Assembly: GCF_029760855.1 (NCBI RefSeq)
Contig: NZ_SOSI01000001.1
Span: 248,001-312,000, forward strand
Length of the DNA stretch: 64,000 nucleotides
Reading direction: 5' to 3'
Origin: Erythrobacter litoralis
GTDB taxonomy: Bacteria > Pseudomonadota > Alphaproteobacteria > Sphingomonadales > Sphingomonadaceae
Below are positions 8,259-16,018 of this stretch, piece after piece (positions within the stretch are counted from its first letter, which is position 1; each line of letters begins with the position of its first letter). The notes under the pieces were generated by a model, which made no database searches, was not told the origin of the DNA, and was given only the letters and a program-made list of their open reading frames with translations. Made by a program: the position numbers and the translations under genes.

Positions 8259-8284
8259 AAAAGCCGCCCCGAAGAGCGGCTTTT
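8259..8284 (+). terminator. Rho-independent terminator ending the cyclitol/YcaO operon
   Basis: A perfect 9-bp inverted repeat, AAAAGCCGC (8259-8267) and GCGGCTTTT (8276-8284), with an 8-nt loop. The A- and T-runs on both sides allow use on either strand, so it probably also ends the convergent small gene at 8307-8513. It starts 2 nt after the PIG-L stop. Confidence 0.9.
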
Positions 8285-8306
8285 CTTGTTACTTTTACGG
8301 GAGGGG

Positions 8307-8513
8307 TCAGATGCCGCTTCGCGCATTGTCCTTTTCGGACATCTTCTTCGCCAGATAGCCTCCGGCGCCGATTGCGAGCATCGCAGGCAGGCTCATCCGG
8401 CGCAGCACGGTTGCCGCAACCACGCCGAGGGCCGCACCGCCGGCACCGCCGATCCCGCTGGTCTGCTTGGCGAGCCGATCGCCCACGAATGCTCCGATTA
8501 CCTTGCCGATCAT
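8307..8513 (-). CDS. Small glycine/alanine-rich hydrophobic protein
   Basis: 68 aa, starting at the CAT of 8511-8513 (minus-strand ATG), with a good AAAGGAGA ribosome site 6-12 nt upstream. It begins MIGKVIGAFVGDRLAK, continues with a GIGGAGGAALG stretch and an LPAMLAIGAGGYLAKKM segment, and so looks like a small membrane-associated protein with one or two short hydrophobic helices. No family is recognised. It is a stand-alone gene convergent with the PIG-L operon and transcribed in the same direction as the sulfotransferase-like gene upstream of it, with a gap of about 58 bp. The strong ribosome site and clean hydrophobic pattern support it as a real gene; the function is unknown. Confidence 0.7.
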   Translation of the reverse strand: MIGKVIGAFVGDRLAKQTSGIGGAGGAALGVVAATVLRRMSLPAMLAIGAGGYLAKKMSEKDNARSGI

Positions 8514-8571
8514 ATGAAATCTCCTTTGGTAACCGAACGCAACGCGGCAATCGCGGTTCCTCCGGTAACGA

Positions 8572-9873
8572 TCAGGCCGATGCTGCTGAGGGCCGGGGCA
8601 AAACGGCCTCGCCCGTCGCCACATCGTAAGCTCGCACATAATCGGCAAAGCGCTCGCGTATCGTCTCGGCGGTCAGGCCGAAGCTTTCGAGGCTGTAACT
8701 ATGCGGAGTGCGCTTGAGGGAGGCTGTCCGGTTCATATAGGCCTGCATCGCATCCCTCGCCGGCTCCATATCGAGCGCGAGAAAGCGATAGATACGGCGC
8801 ATCGTCCCTTCCCAGTCCCGCTCCATATCCTCGTACTGCACATCGATCATGCGTTCTGGCGGAATGGCGTCGCGCGCGGCGCGCATGCGGGCGACCATCG
8901 TTTCGGTCTTGCGGAGCCATTCCCGGCCGATATCGCCGGGGCGTACATCGTCGGAATAGATGATCGACTGGTTCCAGGCGAGCGATGCTGCGCTGCCGAC
9001 CACCTGTTGGGGATCGCGGTGGGTGAAGATCAGGCGTGCATCGGGAAATACCTCCAGCAGCACGGGCAAGTCGAGCATGTGTTGCGGCGTCTTCAGGATC
9101 CACGGCCGCAGCGAACTTTCCTGCTGCGACCATCCGATCAGGCGCAGAAGGTTCGCCATGTGGCGATAGGCGGCCAAGCCCGATTGCCCCTCGCACCAGC
9201 GGGCGTAGGTCGGCACCTGCCACTGCGTCTCGAACTTCATGCCGTAGAAGCTGGCGGCGATGAGGCCGAGTTCCTCCTCCGGTTCGTAAGGCCCGGTCGG
9301 GTGGATCGACAGGGTCCGCGGATTGGCGAGGCGGGCCACGCGCATGATCCGCCTGGCGAGGATGGGGCGGAAGTCTTTTGCTTCGCCCCGCATGACCGCT
9401 TCGAATTCCGGGCGCGGGACCGGACTGATTGTCTCGAAGCTGCGCAAATGGGCGAAGCGCCGGTCGCTGGCGAGTAGGCGATGCAGCCGCGTCGTGCCCG
9501 ATCGCATGGGGCCGACAATCACGACCGGATTGCGCAAGGGGCGGGCGAGGATTTCGGGGTGCCGCTCGAACCACATCTGCGCCAGCAGCCTGTCGCGCAG
9601 CAGGTGGTGGAGGGTCGCCACCCCGGAAACTTCGCCTGCGGCATTGAGGTTGGCTTCGCGCTTTACGCTCTCCAGCAACACCTCGAGCGGTTCGCGAAAC
9701 CAAGGATTACCGAAATCGCCCAGCCCCGTTTCCTCCGTCGCCCGCCCGAGCAACGCCTCGGCATCCAGCCGCGCCGAACCGATCAGGCCCAGCTTCCGCC
9801 CGGCCCGCACCCCCGCATCCAGCATGTCGATGAAGCGCGTGCGGCGGGGCGGTGTGGCGGTCGGTTCGGGCAA
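8572..9873 (-). CDS. Sulfotransferase-family protein
   Basis: 433 aa from TTG 9873, chosen because CAGGAG lies 5 nt upstream; the open frame continues back into serS, which cannot be coding. PMRSGTT (122-128) is the 5'-phosphosulfate loop of PAPS-dependent sulfotransferases, and a FPDARLIFTHRDPQQVV block matches the 3'-phosphate-binding strand and helix (R and S residues). Bacterial members of this large-sulfotransferase group transfer sulfate to lipids, glycans or small molecules; the substrate here is unknown. It has no signal peptide. It is divergent from serS, with about 120 bp between the two starts. Function beyond the fold is uncertain. Confidence 0.82.
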   Translation of the reverse strand: MPEPTATPPRRTRFIDMLDAGVRAGRKLGLIGSARLDAEALLGRATEETGLGDFGNPWFREPLEVLLESVKREANLNAAGEVSGVATLHHLLRDRLLAQMWFERHPEILARPLRNPVVIVGPMRSGTTRLHRLLASDRRFAHLRSFETISPVPRPEFEAVMRGEAKDFRPILARRIMRVARLANPRTLSIHPTGPYEPEEELGLIAASFYGMKFETQWQVPTYARWCEGQSGLAAYRHMANLLRLIGWSQQESSLRPWILKTPQHMLDLPVLLEVFPDARLIFTHRDPQQVVGSAASLAWNQSIIYSDDVRPGDIGREWLRKTETMVARMRAARDAIPPERMIDVQYEDMERDWEGTMRRIYRFLALDMEPARDAMQAYMNRTASLKRTPHSYSLESFGLTAETIRERFADYVRAYDVATGEAVLPRPSAASA

Positions 9874-9992
9874 GAAGGCTCCTGAGATAAGCGAAGGCGG
9901 CGCTGTAGGCGTGATAACCCGAACCCGCGATGAAAGTGCCGCAGCGTTTCCCCACTGGCCAATCGCGGGCCAAATCGGCATAGCGCGGCGCC

Positions 9993-11273
9993 ATGCACGA
10001 CATCGCCTATATCCGCGCCAACCCCCAGAAATTCGACGCCGCGATGAAGACGCGCGGAGGCGAGCCTGTGGCCGACCATATTCTCGCGCTCGACGCGCGA
10101 AAGCGCGAAGCGATGGCCAAGATTCAGGATGCGCAAAACCGCCGTAACGGCGCGTCGAAAGCGATCGGGCAGGCAATGAGCCAGGGCGATAAGGAACGCG
10201 CCGAAGCGCTGAAAGCCGAGGTTGCCGAGATCAAGGCAGGCATGCCCGAATGGGAAGCGGCGGAGAAGGTTGCGGGCGACGAACTGGACGCACTGCTGGC
10301 GGGCTTGCCAAACATTCCCGCCGACGATGTGCCGGAAGGCGCGGACGAAAGCGACAATGTCGAAGTCGCAAGCTGGGGCACGAAGCGGCATTTCGATTTC
10401 GATCCGCAAGAGCACGCCGATATCGGCCCCGCGCTCGGCATGGAATTCGAGACCGGTGCGGCCATGTCCGGCGCGCGCTTCACCTTCCTGCGCGGCGGTA
10501 TGGCGCGGCTGCACCGGGCGCTGGCGCAGTTCATGCTCAACCGGCAGACAGGCGAGCGCGGCTATATCGAATGCAATCCGCCTGTGCTGGTGCGCGACGA
10601 GGCGCTTTACGGAACCGGGCAGTTGCCGAAATTCGGCGAGGACTCCTTCCAAACGCGCGAAGGCCATTGGCTCATCCCCACCGCCGAGGTCAGCCTGACC
10701 AACTCGGTCCGCGAGCAGATCCTCGACCCCGCCGCCCTCCCCATGCGGCTCACCGCACATACGCCGTGCTTCCGTTCCGAGGCCGGTGCGGCGGGGCGCG
10801 ATACGCGGGGGTTCATCCGCCAGCACCAGTTCGAGAAGGTCGAGCTGGTCAGCATCTGCGCGCCCGACGATTGGGAGGCCGAACACGAGCACATGGTCGC
10901 CAGCGCGCAAGGCATTCTCGAGGCGCTCGAGCTCCCCTATCGCACCATGCTGCTGTGCACCGGCGATATGGGCGCGACGGCCAAGAAGACCTTCGATCTC
11001 GAAGTCTGGCTGCCGGGCCAGGGTGCCTATCGCGAGATCAGTTCGATCAGCTGGTGCGGCGATTATCAGGCGCGGCGGATGAGCACCCGCTACCGTCCGG
11101 AAGGCGAAAAGAAGACGCGCTTCGTCCACACCCTCAACGGCTCCGGCCTTGCAGTGGGGCGCACGCTGGTGGCCGTGATGGAGAATTATCAAGACGCCGA
11201 CGGCAGCGTGGCCGTGCCGGACGTGCTCGCGCCTTATATGGGCGGGATTACCAAGCTTTCGCCCGCCTCATGA
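9993..11273 (+). CDS. serS: Seryl-tRNA synthetase
   Basis: 426 aa, the usual length for bacterial SerRS. The N-terminal third (about 1-105) is the long antiparallel coiled-coil arm that reads the variable loop of tRNA-Ser, seen as alternating charged and Ala/Leu residues. Class II motifs follow: motif 2 at [21 protein letters not shown] and motif 3 near the C-terminus, where the REISSIS and GDYQARR elements sit. It charges tRNA-Ser and tRNA-Sec with serine. Start ATG 9993 gives the conserved [11 protein letters not shown] beginning. It is followed 28 nt later by surE in the same direction, an arrangement common in alphaproteobacteria. Confidence 0.97.
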   Translation: MHDIAYIRANPQKFDAAMKTRGGEPVADHILALDARKREAMAKIQDAQNRRNGASKAIGQAMSQGDKERAEALKAEVAEIKAGMPEWEAAEKVAGDELDALLAGLPNIPADDVPEGADESDNVEVASWGTKRHFDFDPQEHADIGPALGMEFETGAAMSGARFTFLRGGMARLHRALAQFMLNRQTGERGYIECNPPVLVRDEALYGTGQLPKFGEDSFQTREGHWLIPTAEVSLTNSVREQILDPAALPMRLTAHTPCFRSEAGAAGRDTRGFIRQHQFEKVELVSICAPDDWEAEHEHMVASAQGILEALELPYRTMLLCTGDMGATAKKTFDLEVWLPGQGAYREISSISWCGDYQARRMSTRYRPEGEKKTRFVHTLNGSGLAVGRTLVAVMENYQDADGSVAVPDVLAPYMGGITKLSPAS

Positions 11274-11301
11274 TCAGCTTTCAGCTTGTGGAACCCGCGC
11301 C

Positions 11302-12066
11302 TTGAAGATTTTACTCACTAACGACGACGGCATTCACGCTCCGGGCCTCGAAGTGCTGGAGGAAATCGCGCGGCAGTTTTCGGACGATATCTGGATCTGT
11401 GCCCCGGACGAGGAACAGTCCGGCATGGGCCATGCGCTCACCCTCACCCGCCCCGTTCGCCTGCGCCAGCACGGCGAGCGGCGCTTCTCCGTCACCGGCA
11501 CACCGACCGACGCGGTGACGATGGGCCTTCGCAAGGTGATGGACGGCGCGCCCGATGTGATCCTGTCGGGCGTCAATCGCGGGGCGAACTTGGCTGACGA
11601 CGTTACCTATTCCGGCACCGTCTCCGCTGCCATCGAAGGGGCGCTGGCAGGCGTTCGCTCGATTGCGCTCAGCCAGGTCTACGCCAAGGAGGGCATGGGC
11701 GCCGAAGTACCGTTCGCCGCCGCGCGCGAATGGGGCGCAAAGGTGCTCGGCCCGCTGCTCGATACGCCGCTGCCCAAGCGAACGCTGGTCAACGTGAACT
11801 TCCCCGCCCTCGCGCCCGATGCGATCAGGGGCATCCGCGCCGCGCGGCAAGGCTTCCACGATTACTCGCGCGGAACGGTCGTCGAAGGCCGCGATCCGCG
11901 CGGGTTCAAATATTACTGGTTCGGCCTCGAAGCGATCGAACACACGCTCGATCATGGCACCGATCTGGAAGCGATCGACGAGGGCTATATCTCGGTAACG
12001 CCGCTGCAACTCGATCTGACGCACCACACGTCGCTGGGCGCACTGGCGGATCGGTTCGCGGGCTGA
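11302..12066 (+). CDS. surE: 5'/3'-nucleotidase SurE
   Basis: 254 aa, starting at TTG 11302, which gives the canonical MKILLTNDDGIHAPGL. D8 and D9 are the metal-binding aspartates of SurE; the conserved SGVNRGANL segment with its metal-binding Asn and a GTVSAAIEG block follow. SurE is a cytoplasmic metal-dependent phosphatase acting on nucleoside 5'- and 3'-monophosphates, linked to stationary-phase survival. It lies 28 nt after serS and is probably co-transcribed. The usual downstream pcm and nlpD genes are absent; a secreted PEP-CTERM protein follows instead, behind what looks like its own promoter region. Confidence 0.95.
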   Translation: MKILLTNDDGIHAPGLEVLEEIARQFSDDIWICAPDEEQSGMGHALTLTRPVRLRQHGERRFSVTGTPTDAVTMGLRKVMDGAPDVILSGVNRGANLADDVTYSGTVSAAIEGALAGVRSIALSQVYAKEGMGAEVPFAAAREWGAKVLGPLLDTPLPKRTLVNVNFPALAPDAIRGIRAARQGFHDYSRGTVVEGRDPRGFKYYWFGLEAIEHTLDHGTDLEAIDEGYISVTPLQLDLTHHTSLGALADRFAG

Positions 12067-12153
12067 ATGCGCAATCCAGCGAGGCGGACGCAGGTGACTT
12101 GCTTAACGGTTGCACTGTCATTTAACCCCATCCGCTAGAAAAAGGGGAATAAC

Positions 12154-12747
12154 ATGAAACTGCCCACTATCGCCGCTGTCTTGCTAGGCGCTTTAACCGC
12201 CTCCCCTGCTGCCGCCGCGCCAATCTTCACGCAAGACGGTGTTGCAGACGACGGAACGATCACTGCCGAATACAGGTTCGAAGAGCCCGGTGTGCCGGAT
12301 TTCGGTCGGCGCGTTCGATTTTCGTTGCAATTCGACGACGCGGTTCAGTTGTCGCCAATATTCGCTTCGACTACGTATTATTGGTTTTATACCGATTTCG
12401 ACGAATATAACGAGGTCGATATTCCCGGTGTATATAGTCTGCTTCCCGCAGACTATGGCCCATTAACGGACCTCACCTTCCGCCTTCCTTTAAATCCGAG
12501 CGTCGCAGACGCCAATGCGTGGTACTCCGATCTCGTCCTGAATGGAGAAACCGCGACGTCATACAGCCTTTTCCTGAATGCGAACGTGGTTTCGGACGGA
12601 CCGGTCGGCTATCGTTTGTCGATTGCATATGTTCCAGAACCTTCGGTCTGGGCTTTGTTGATACTCGGCTTCGGCGCCGTGGGTTTTGCTATGCGCCAAC
12701 GGCCAGCGCGACTCACGTGTCATCGAAACACGGCCCGACTGTGCTGA
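12154..12747 (+). CDS. Secreted PEP-CTERM sorting-domain protein
   Basis: 197 aa with a clear signal peptide (1-22, ending in PAAAA). The body (23-155) is rich in aromatic and acidic residues and has no recognised domain. The C-terminus has V-PEP (161-163), a hydrophobic segment at 166-180 (WALLILGFGAVGFAM) and the basic RQR, the PEP-CTERM sorting signal recognised by exosortase/EpsH systems. A further 14 residues, including two cysteines, follow the basic cluster; most such proteins end right there. It has a good AAAAAGGGG ribosome site. Its DNA is less GC-rich and uses more A/T-ending codons than its neighbours, a possible sign of recent gain. No exosortase gene lies in the window. Confidence 0.85.
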   Translation: MKLPTIAAVLLGALTASPAAAAPIFTQDGVADDGTITAEYRFEEPGVPDFGRRVRFSLQFDDAVQLSPIFASTTYYWFYTDFDEYNEVDIPGVYSLLPADYGPLTDLTFRLPLNPSVADANAWYSDLVLNGETATSYSLFLNANVVSDGPVGYRLSIAYVPEPSVWALLILGFGAVGFAMRQRPARLTCHRNTARLC

Positions 12748-12827
12748 TCGCTTGAGATCAGCCGAATACAACGCAACCATCCCACCCCACTTGACCCCGC
12801 CCCCGCCGTCGCGCACCACCGCCAGCG

Positions 12828-13940
12828 ATGAGCGACCCTAAGCAGCTTGATCGGGTAGGTCCGCGCAAAGGCACGCGGCGGGGGCCCCGCTTCCAGCCGT
12901 TGAAGCGTGCAGTGCGCATCCCCGTCTGGGGCGATCTCGGCATTCGCCTCGGGCTTGCGCTGTTTCTCATTATGATCGTCATCATGATCCACTGGTGGGA
13001 TCGCGGCGGGCTGGTCGACAATCTCGACGGCGATGTCAGCTTTTCCGATGTCGTCTATTTCACGATGATTTCTATCACCACGACCGGCTTCGGCGACATC
13101 GCGCCGATTACCGACCGGGCACGTATGGTCGAGGCGGTTATCGTGACGCCGGTGCGGTTCGCCGTCCTGTTCATCTTCGTGGGCACCGCCTACAATTTCC
13201 TTATCAAGCGCACATGGGAGCAATGGCGCATGGCCCGCATCCAGGAACAATTATGCGATCACATCGTGGTCCTCGGCTATGGTATTTCCGGCTCCGAAGC
13301 GGTTGCCGAGCTGATCGAGCGCGGCATCGATCCCAGCACCATCGTGGTCATCGATCCGAGCGAGGATCGCCTTGCGGACGCCGAAGCGCTGGGCTGCAAC
13401 GTAATGGCGGCGGATGCCACGCGCGACGAAACGCTGAAAGCCGTGCGGATCGCAGAGGCGGCGAATATCCTTATCTCCGCCGGGCGCGACGATACGACGA
13501 TCCTCATCACCCTCACCGCCCGCTCGCTGGCCCCGAACGTGCCGATCAGCACGGTGGTGCGCGCCGACGACAACGAATCGCTCGCCCGGCAGGCCGGCGC
13601 GAACAACGTCATCAATCCGGTGCGCTTTACCGGACTGCTGCTGGCCGGCTCCGCCAAGGGCGAGCATATCGCGGACTATCTCGCCGACCTCGCCTCGATC
13701 TCGGGCCGGGTGCAACTGGTCGAGCGGCCGCTGAAGGAATGCGAGGTCGGCCTATCGATCTCGCAACTCGATACGGGTGGGCGGGGCCTGCGCATCTATC
13801 GCGACGGCAAGGCGCTCGGCTTCTGGGAAGCGGAATGCGAGGCGCTGCAGGCTGGCGATATCGTGGTCGAGATCGTCCCCACCGTCAGCGGCGAACGCAG
13901 GGGCGACGGGCATGGCTATGAAGATGAGGCGGCAGACTAG
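12828..13940 (+). CDS. Two-TM potassium channel with RCK (TrkA-N) domain
   Basis: 370 aa. After a basic N-terminal tail there are two membrane segments (about 38-55 and 108-126) around a pore loop with the filter TTTGFGD (84-90), a variant of TVGYGD. The cytoplasmic part starts with an RCK/TrkA-N Rossmann domain, with VVLGYGISGSEAVAEL at 147-162, then D and E residues for nucleotide contact, and it ends with a short TrkA-C-like region. It resembles the MthK/Kch-type ligand-gated K+ channels of bacteria. It is transcribed alone and is convergent with the DUF1761-like gene. Ion selectivity is inferred from the filter only. Confidence 0.88.
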   Translation: MSDPKQLDRVGPRKGTRRGPRFQPLKRAVRIPVWGDLGIRLGLALFLIMIVIMIHWWDRGGLVDNLDGDVSFSDVVYFTMISITTTGFGDIAPITDRARMVEAVIVTPVRFAVLFIFVGTAYNFLIKRTWEQWRMARIQEQLCDHIVVLGYGISGSEAVAELIERGIDPSTIVVIDPSEDRLADAEALGCNVMAADATRDETLKAVRIAEAANILISAGRDDTTILITLTARSLAPNVPISTVVRADDNESLARQAGANNVINPVRFTGLLLAGSAKGEHIADYLADLASISGRVQLVERPLKECEVGLSISQLDTGGRGLRIYRDGKALGFWEAECEALQAGDIVVEIVPTVSGERRGDGHGYEDEAAD

Positions 13941-13982
13941 CGAGCATCGCGTAACGTCCGCTTTCTACGCCGACAGCAGACC

Positions 13983-14357
13983 TTACCTCAGCACCCAAAA
14001 CACCCCGCCGATCGCCAGATGCGCCGCCAGCCAATAGCCCCAATCGAACAGCGATTCCCGCACCGCGCCCCCTCTCCGCACCGCCGTGATGAACAGCGCG
14101 GGGCCGATGAAGGTCAGCGCGAGACCGCCCGACATCATGAAATAAAGCCACGGTTTCGCCTGCAACGTCGCCTCGCCCACCCGGGCGAACATATGGCCGA
14201 TCATCGCGCAGCTCGCGAACAGCAACAGCGCCGCCGCCCCGTGCAGCAGCAGCCCGCCTCCGCCCGCAGGCGTCGCCCGCCGGCCGTAGAACGCCACGCC
14301 CAGCAGCGCCGCCACCGCCCATGCGGCTACTACCGCGATCCAGTTTACCGGTCCCAT
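13983..14357 (-). CDS. DUF1761-like small integral membrane protein
   Basis: 124 aa with four hydrophobic segments (about 4-22, 32-52, 70-90 and 103-122). The start [13 protein letters not shown] and the shape of the protein match DUF1761, a family of small membrane proteins of unknown function. A charged [14 protein letters not shown] loop precedes the last helix. The gene is divergent from rimO, with only about 50 bp between the two starts, so the two promoters must overlap or be very compact. No function can be assigned. Confidence 0.72.
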   Translation of the reverse strand: MGPVNWIAVVAAWAVAALLGVAFYGRRATPAGGGGLLLHGAAALLLFASCAMIGHMFARVGEATLQAKPWLYFMMSGGLALTFIGPALFITAVRRGGAVRESLFDWGYWLAAHLAIGGVFWVLR

Positions 14358-14407
14358 GCGCGCCTTCTAGCGCGCCGGGCCCGCTTGGTGTAGAGGCGCG
14401 CGCAATC

Positions 14408-15781
14408 ATGGACACGACGACGCTCTCGATCCCCGACCAGAAGAAGGTCGGAATGGTTTCCCTCGGCTGCCCCAAGGCGCTGGTCGATTCCGAACGCATC
14501 CTCACCCGCCTGCGGGCCGATGGCTATGCCATGAGCCCGGACTATGCCGGCGCCGACGTGGTACTGGTGAACACCTGCGGCTTCCTCGACTCCGCCAAGG
14601 AGGAAAGCCTCGACGCGATCGGCGAAGCGATCAACGAGAACGGCCGCGTGATCGTCACCGGCTGCATGGGCGACGAGGCCGACGCGATCCGCGCCCGTTT
14701 TCCGCAGGTTCTCGCCATCACCGGCGCGCACCAATACGAGGATGTGGTCGAGGCGGTGCACGAAGCCGCCCCGCCCACACAGGGGCCCTTCGTCGATCTG
14801 ATCCCGCAGCCGGACATCAAGCTGACACCGCGGCACTACAGCTATCTGAAGATCAGCGAGGGCTGCAACCACTCATGCGCCTTCTGCATCATCCCCGACC
14901 TGCGCGGGAAACTCGCCAGCCGCCGGATCGACGCGGTGCTGCGCGAGGCGGAAAAGCTGGTCGCTGCCGGCACCCGCGAGCTACTCGTGATCAGCCAGGA
15001 TACCAGTGCCTACGGCGTCGATACCCGGCATGAGGAACGGACATGGAAGGGCCGCGAGGTTCGCGCGCACATGACCGATCTTGCCCGCGAACTCGGGCAG
15101 TTGCGCACGCCGCAGGGCATTCCGCCATGGGTGCGGCTGCACTACGTCTACCCCTACCCCCATGTCGACGCGGTCATTCCGTTGATGGCCGAGGGGTTGC
15201 TGACTCCCTATCTCGACATCCCGTTCCAGCATGCGAGCCCGGCGGTCCTCAAACGCATGAAGCGTCCGGCGAACGAGGCGAAGGTGCTCGAACGGTTGAA
15301 GAACTGGCGCACCATCTGCCCCGAGATCGCCATCCGCTCCAGCTTCGTGGTCGGCTTCCCCGGCGAAACGGAGGACGATTTTCGCTATCTGCTCGACTGG
15401 CTGGAAGAGGCACAGCTCGACCGCGTCGGCGCCTTCCGGTTCGAGCCCGTCGCGGGCGCGCAGGCCAACGCCCTGCCCGGTCAAGTACCCGAAGCGCTCA
15501 AGGAAGAGCGCTACGCCCGCCTGATGGATGTGACGGAGCGGATCAGCGCGGCGAAGCTCGAAGCGAAGATCGGCCGCACCATCCCCGTCATTATCGACGA
15601 GGTGGGCGAGCCCGACGAGGATGGCGACATTGGCGCGACGGGCCGCAGCGAGGCCGATGCGCCTGAGATCGACGGGCAGGTGTTCCTGCGCGGCGCATCG
15701 TCGCGTGTGCAGGCGGGTGACATCGTGGAAGCAACCGTCGAGGATGCCGACGCGCATGATTTGTTCGCGCGATTTGCGTAG
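14408..15781 (+). CDS. rimO: Ribosomal protein uS12 methylthiotransferase RimO
   Basis: 457 aa from ATG 14408; the frame extends upstream into the divergent gene, but the conserved start [18 protein letters not shown] argues for this ATG. C21, C57 and C86 bind the auxiliary [4Fe-4S] cluster in the UPF0004 domain. C153, C157 and C160 (CNHSCAFC) bind the radical-SAM cluster. A C-terminal TRAM domain (about 390-457) completes the MTTase layout. The SLGCPK and [11 protein letters not shown] signatures place it as RimO rather than MiaB. It methylthiolates a conserved aspartate of ribosomal protein S12. Confidence 0.95.
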   Translation: MDTTTLSIPDQKKVGMVSLGCPKALVDSERILTRLRADGYAMSPDYAGADVVLVNTCGFLDSAKEESLDAIGEAINENGRVIVTGCMGDEADAIRARFPQVLAITGAHQYEDVVEAVHEAAPPTQGPFVDLIPQPDIKLTPRHYSYLKISEGCNHSCAFCIIPDLRGKLASRRIDAVLREAEKLVAAGTRELLVISQDTSAYGVDTRHEERTWKGREVRAHMTDLARELGQLRTPQGIPPWVRLHYVYPYPHVDAVIPLMAEGLLTPYLDIPFQHASPAVLKRMKRPANEAKVLERLKNWRTICPEIAIRSSFVVGFPGETEDDFRYLLDWLEEAQLDRVGAFRFEPVAGAQANALPGQVPEALKEERYARLMDVTERISAAKLEAKIGRTIPVIIDEVGEPDEDGDIGATGRSEADAPEIDGQVFLRGASSRVQAGDIVEATVEDADAHDLFARFA

Positions 15782-16018
15782 GTCCGAATGTCCGGAAGGA
15801 CTTCGCGTTAACCGAGCACAATCGCGGACTATGCATGAGTTTATTTGGCTTTAGCCGTTGCCTGATCGTCGGCAATGCACGTTAACTACGGCGTTCGTTA
15901 ACCAAGCGGCATGAAGCCGTTTTAACCATCGTGAGGCGCAGGAATGCAGCCTGTCGCGGCAGCCGCTCCGAACGCGTCAAAGGTTTCTTAATCTTAATCG
16001 CCGAAAGCGGTGTCTGCG
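15782..16018 (+). promoter_or_regulatory. Leader of the c-di-GMP gene with a cluster of TTAA half-sites
   Basis: This 237-bp gap holds no gene. It has six TTAA boxes in otherwise GC-rich DNA (15808, 15882, 15898, 15922, 15988, 15994), four of them in TTAAC context. TTAA half-sites are the core of CtrA sites in alphaproteobacteria (TTAA-N7-TTAA). The spacings here (12 nt between 15882 and 15898) do not match the N7 consensus, so regulation by CtrA is only a possibility. TTAACCATCG at 15922 is repeated exactly upstream of cheA at 50027. Confidence 0.35.

Noticed and set aside
9783..11192. A 469-codon minus-strand frame across serS
   Set aside because: Antisense to seryl-tRNA synthetase, with no domain in its translation; a GC-rich shadow frame.
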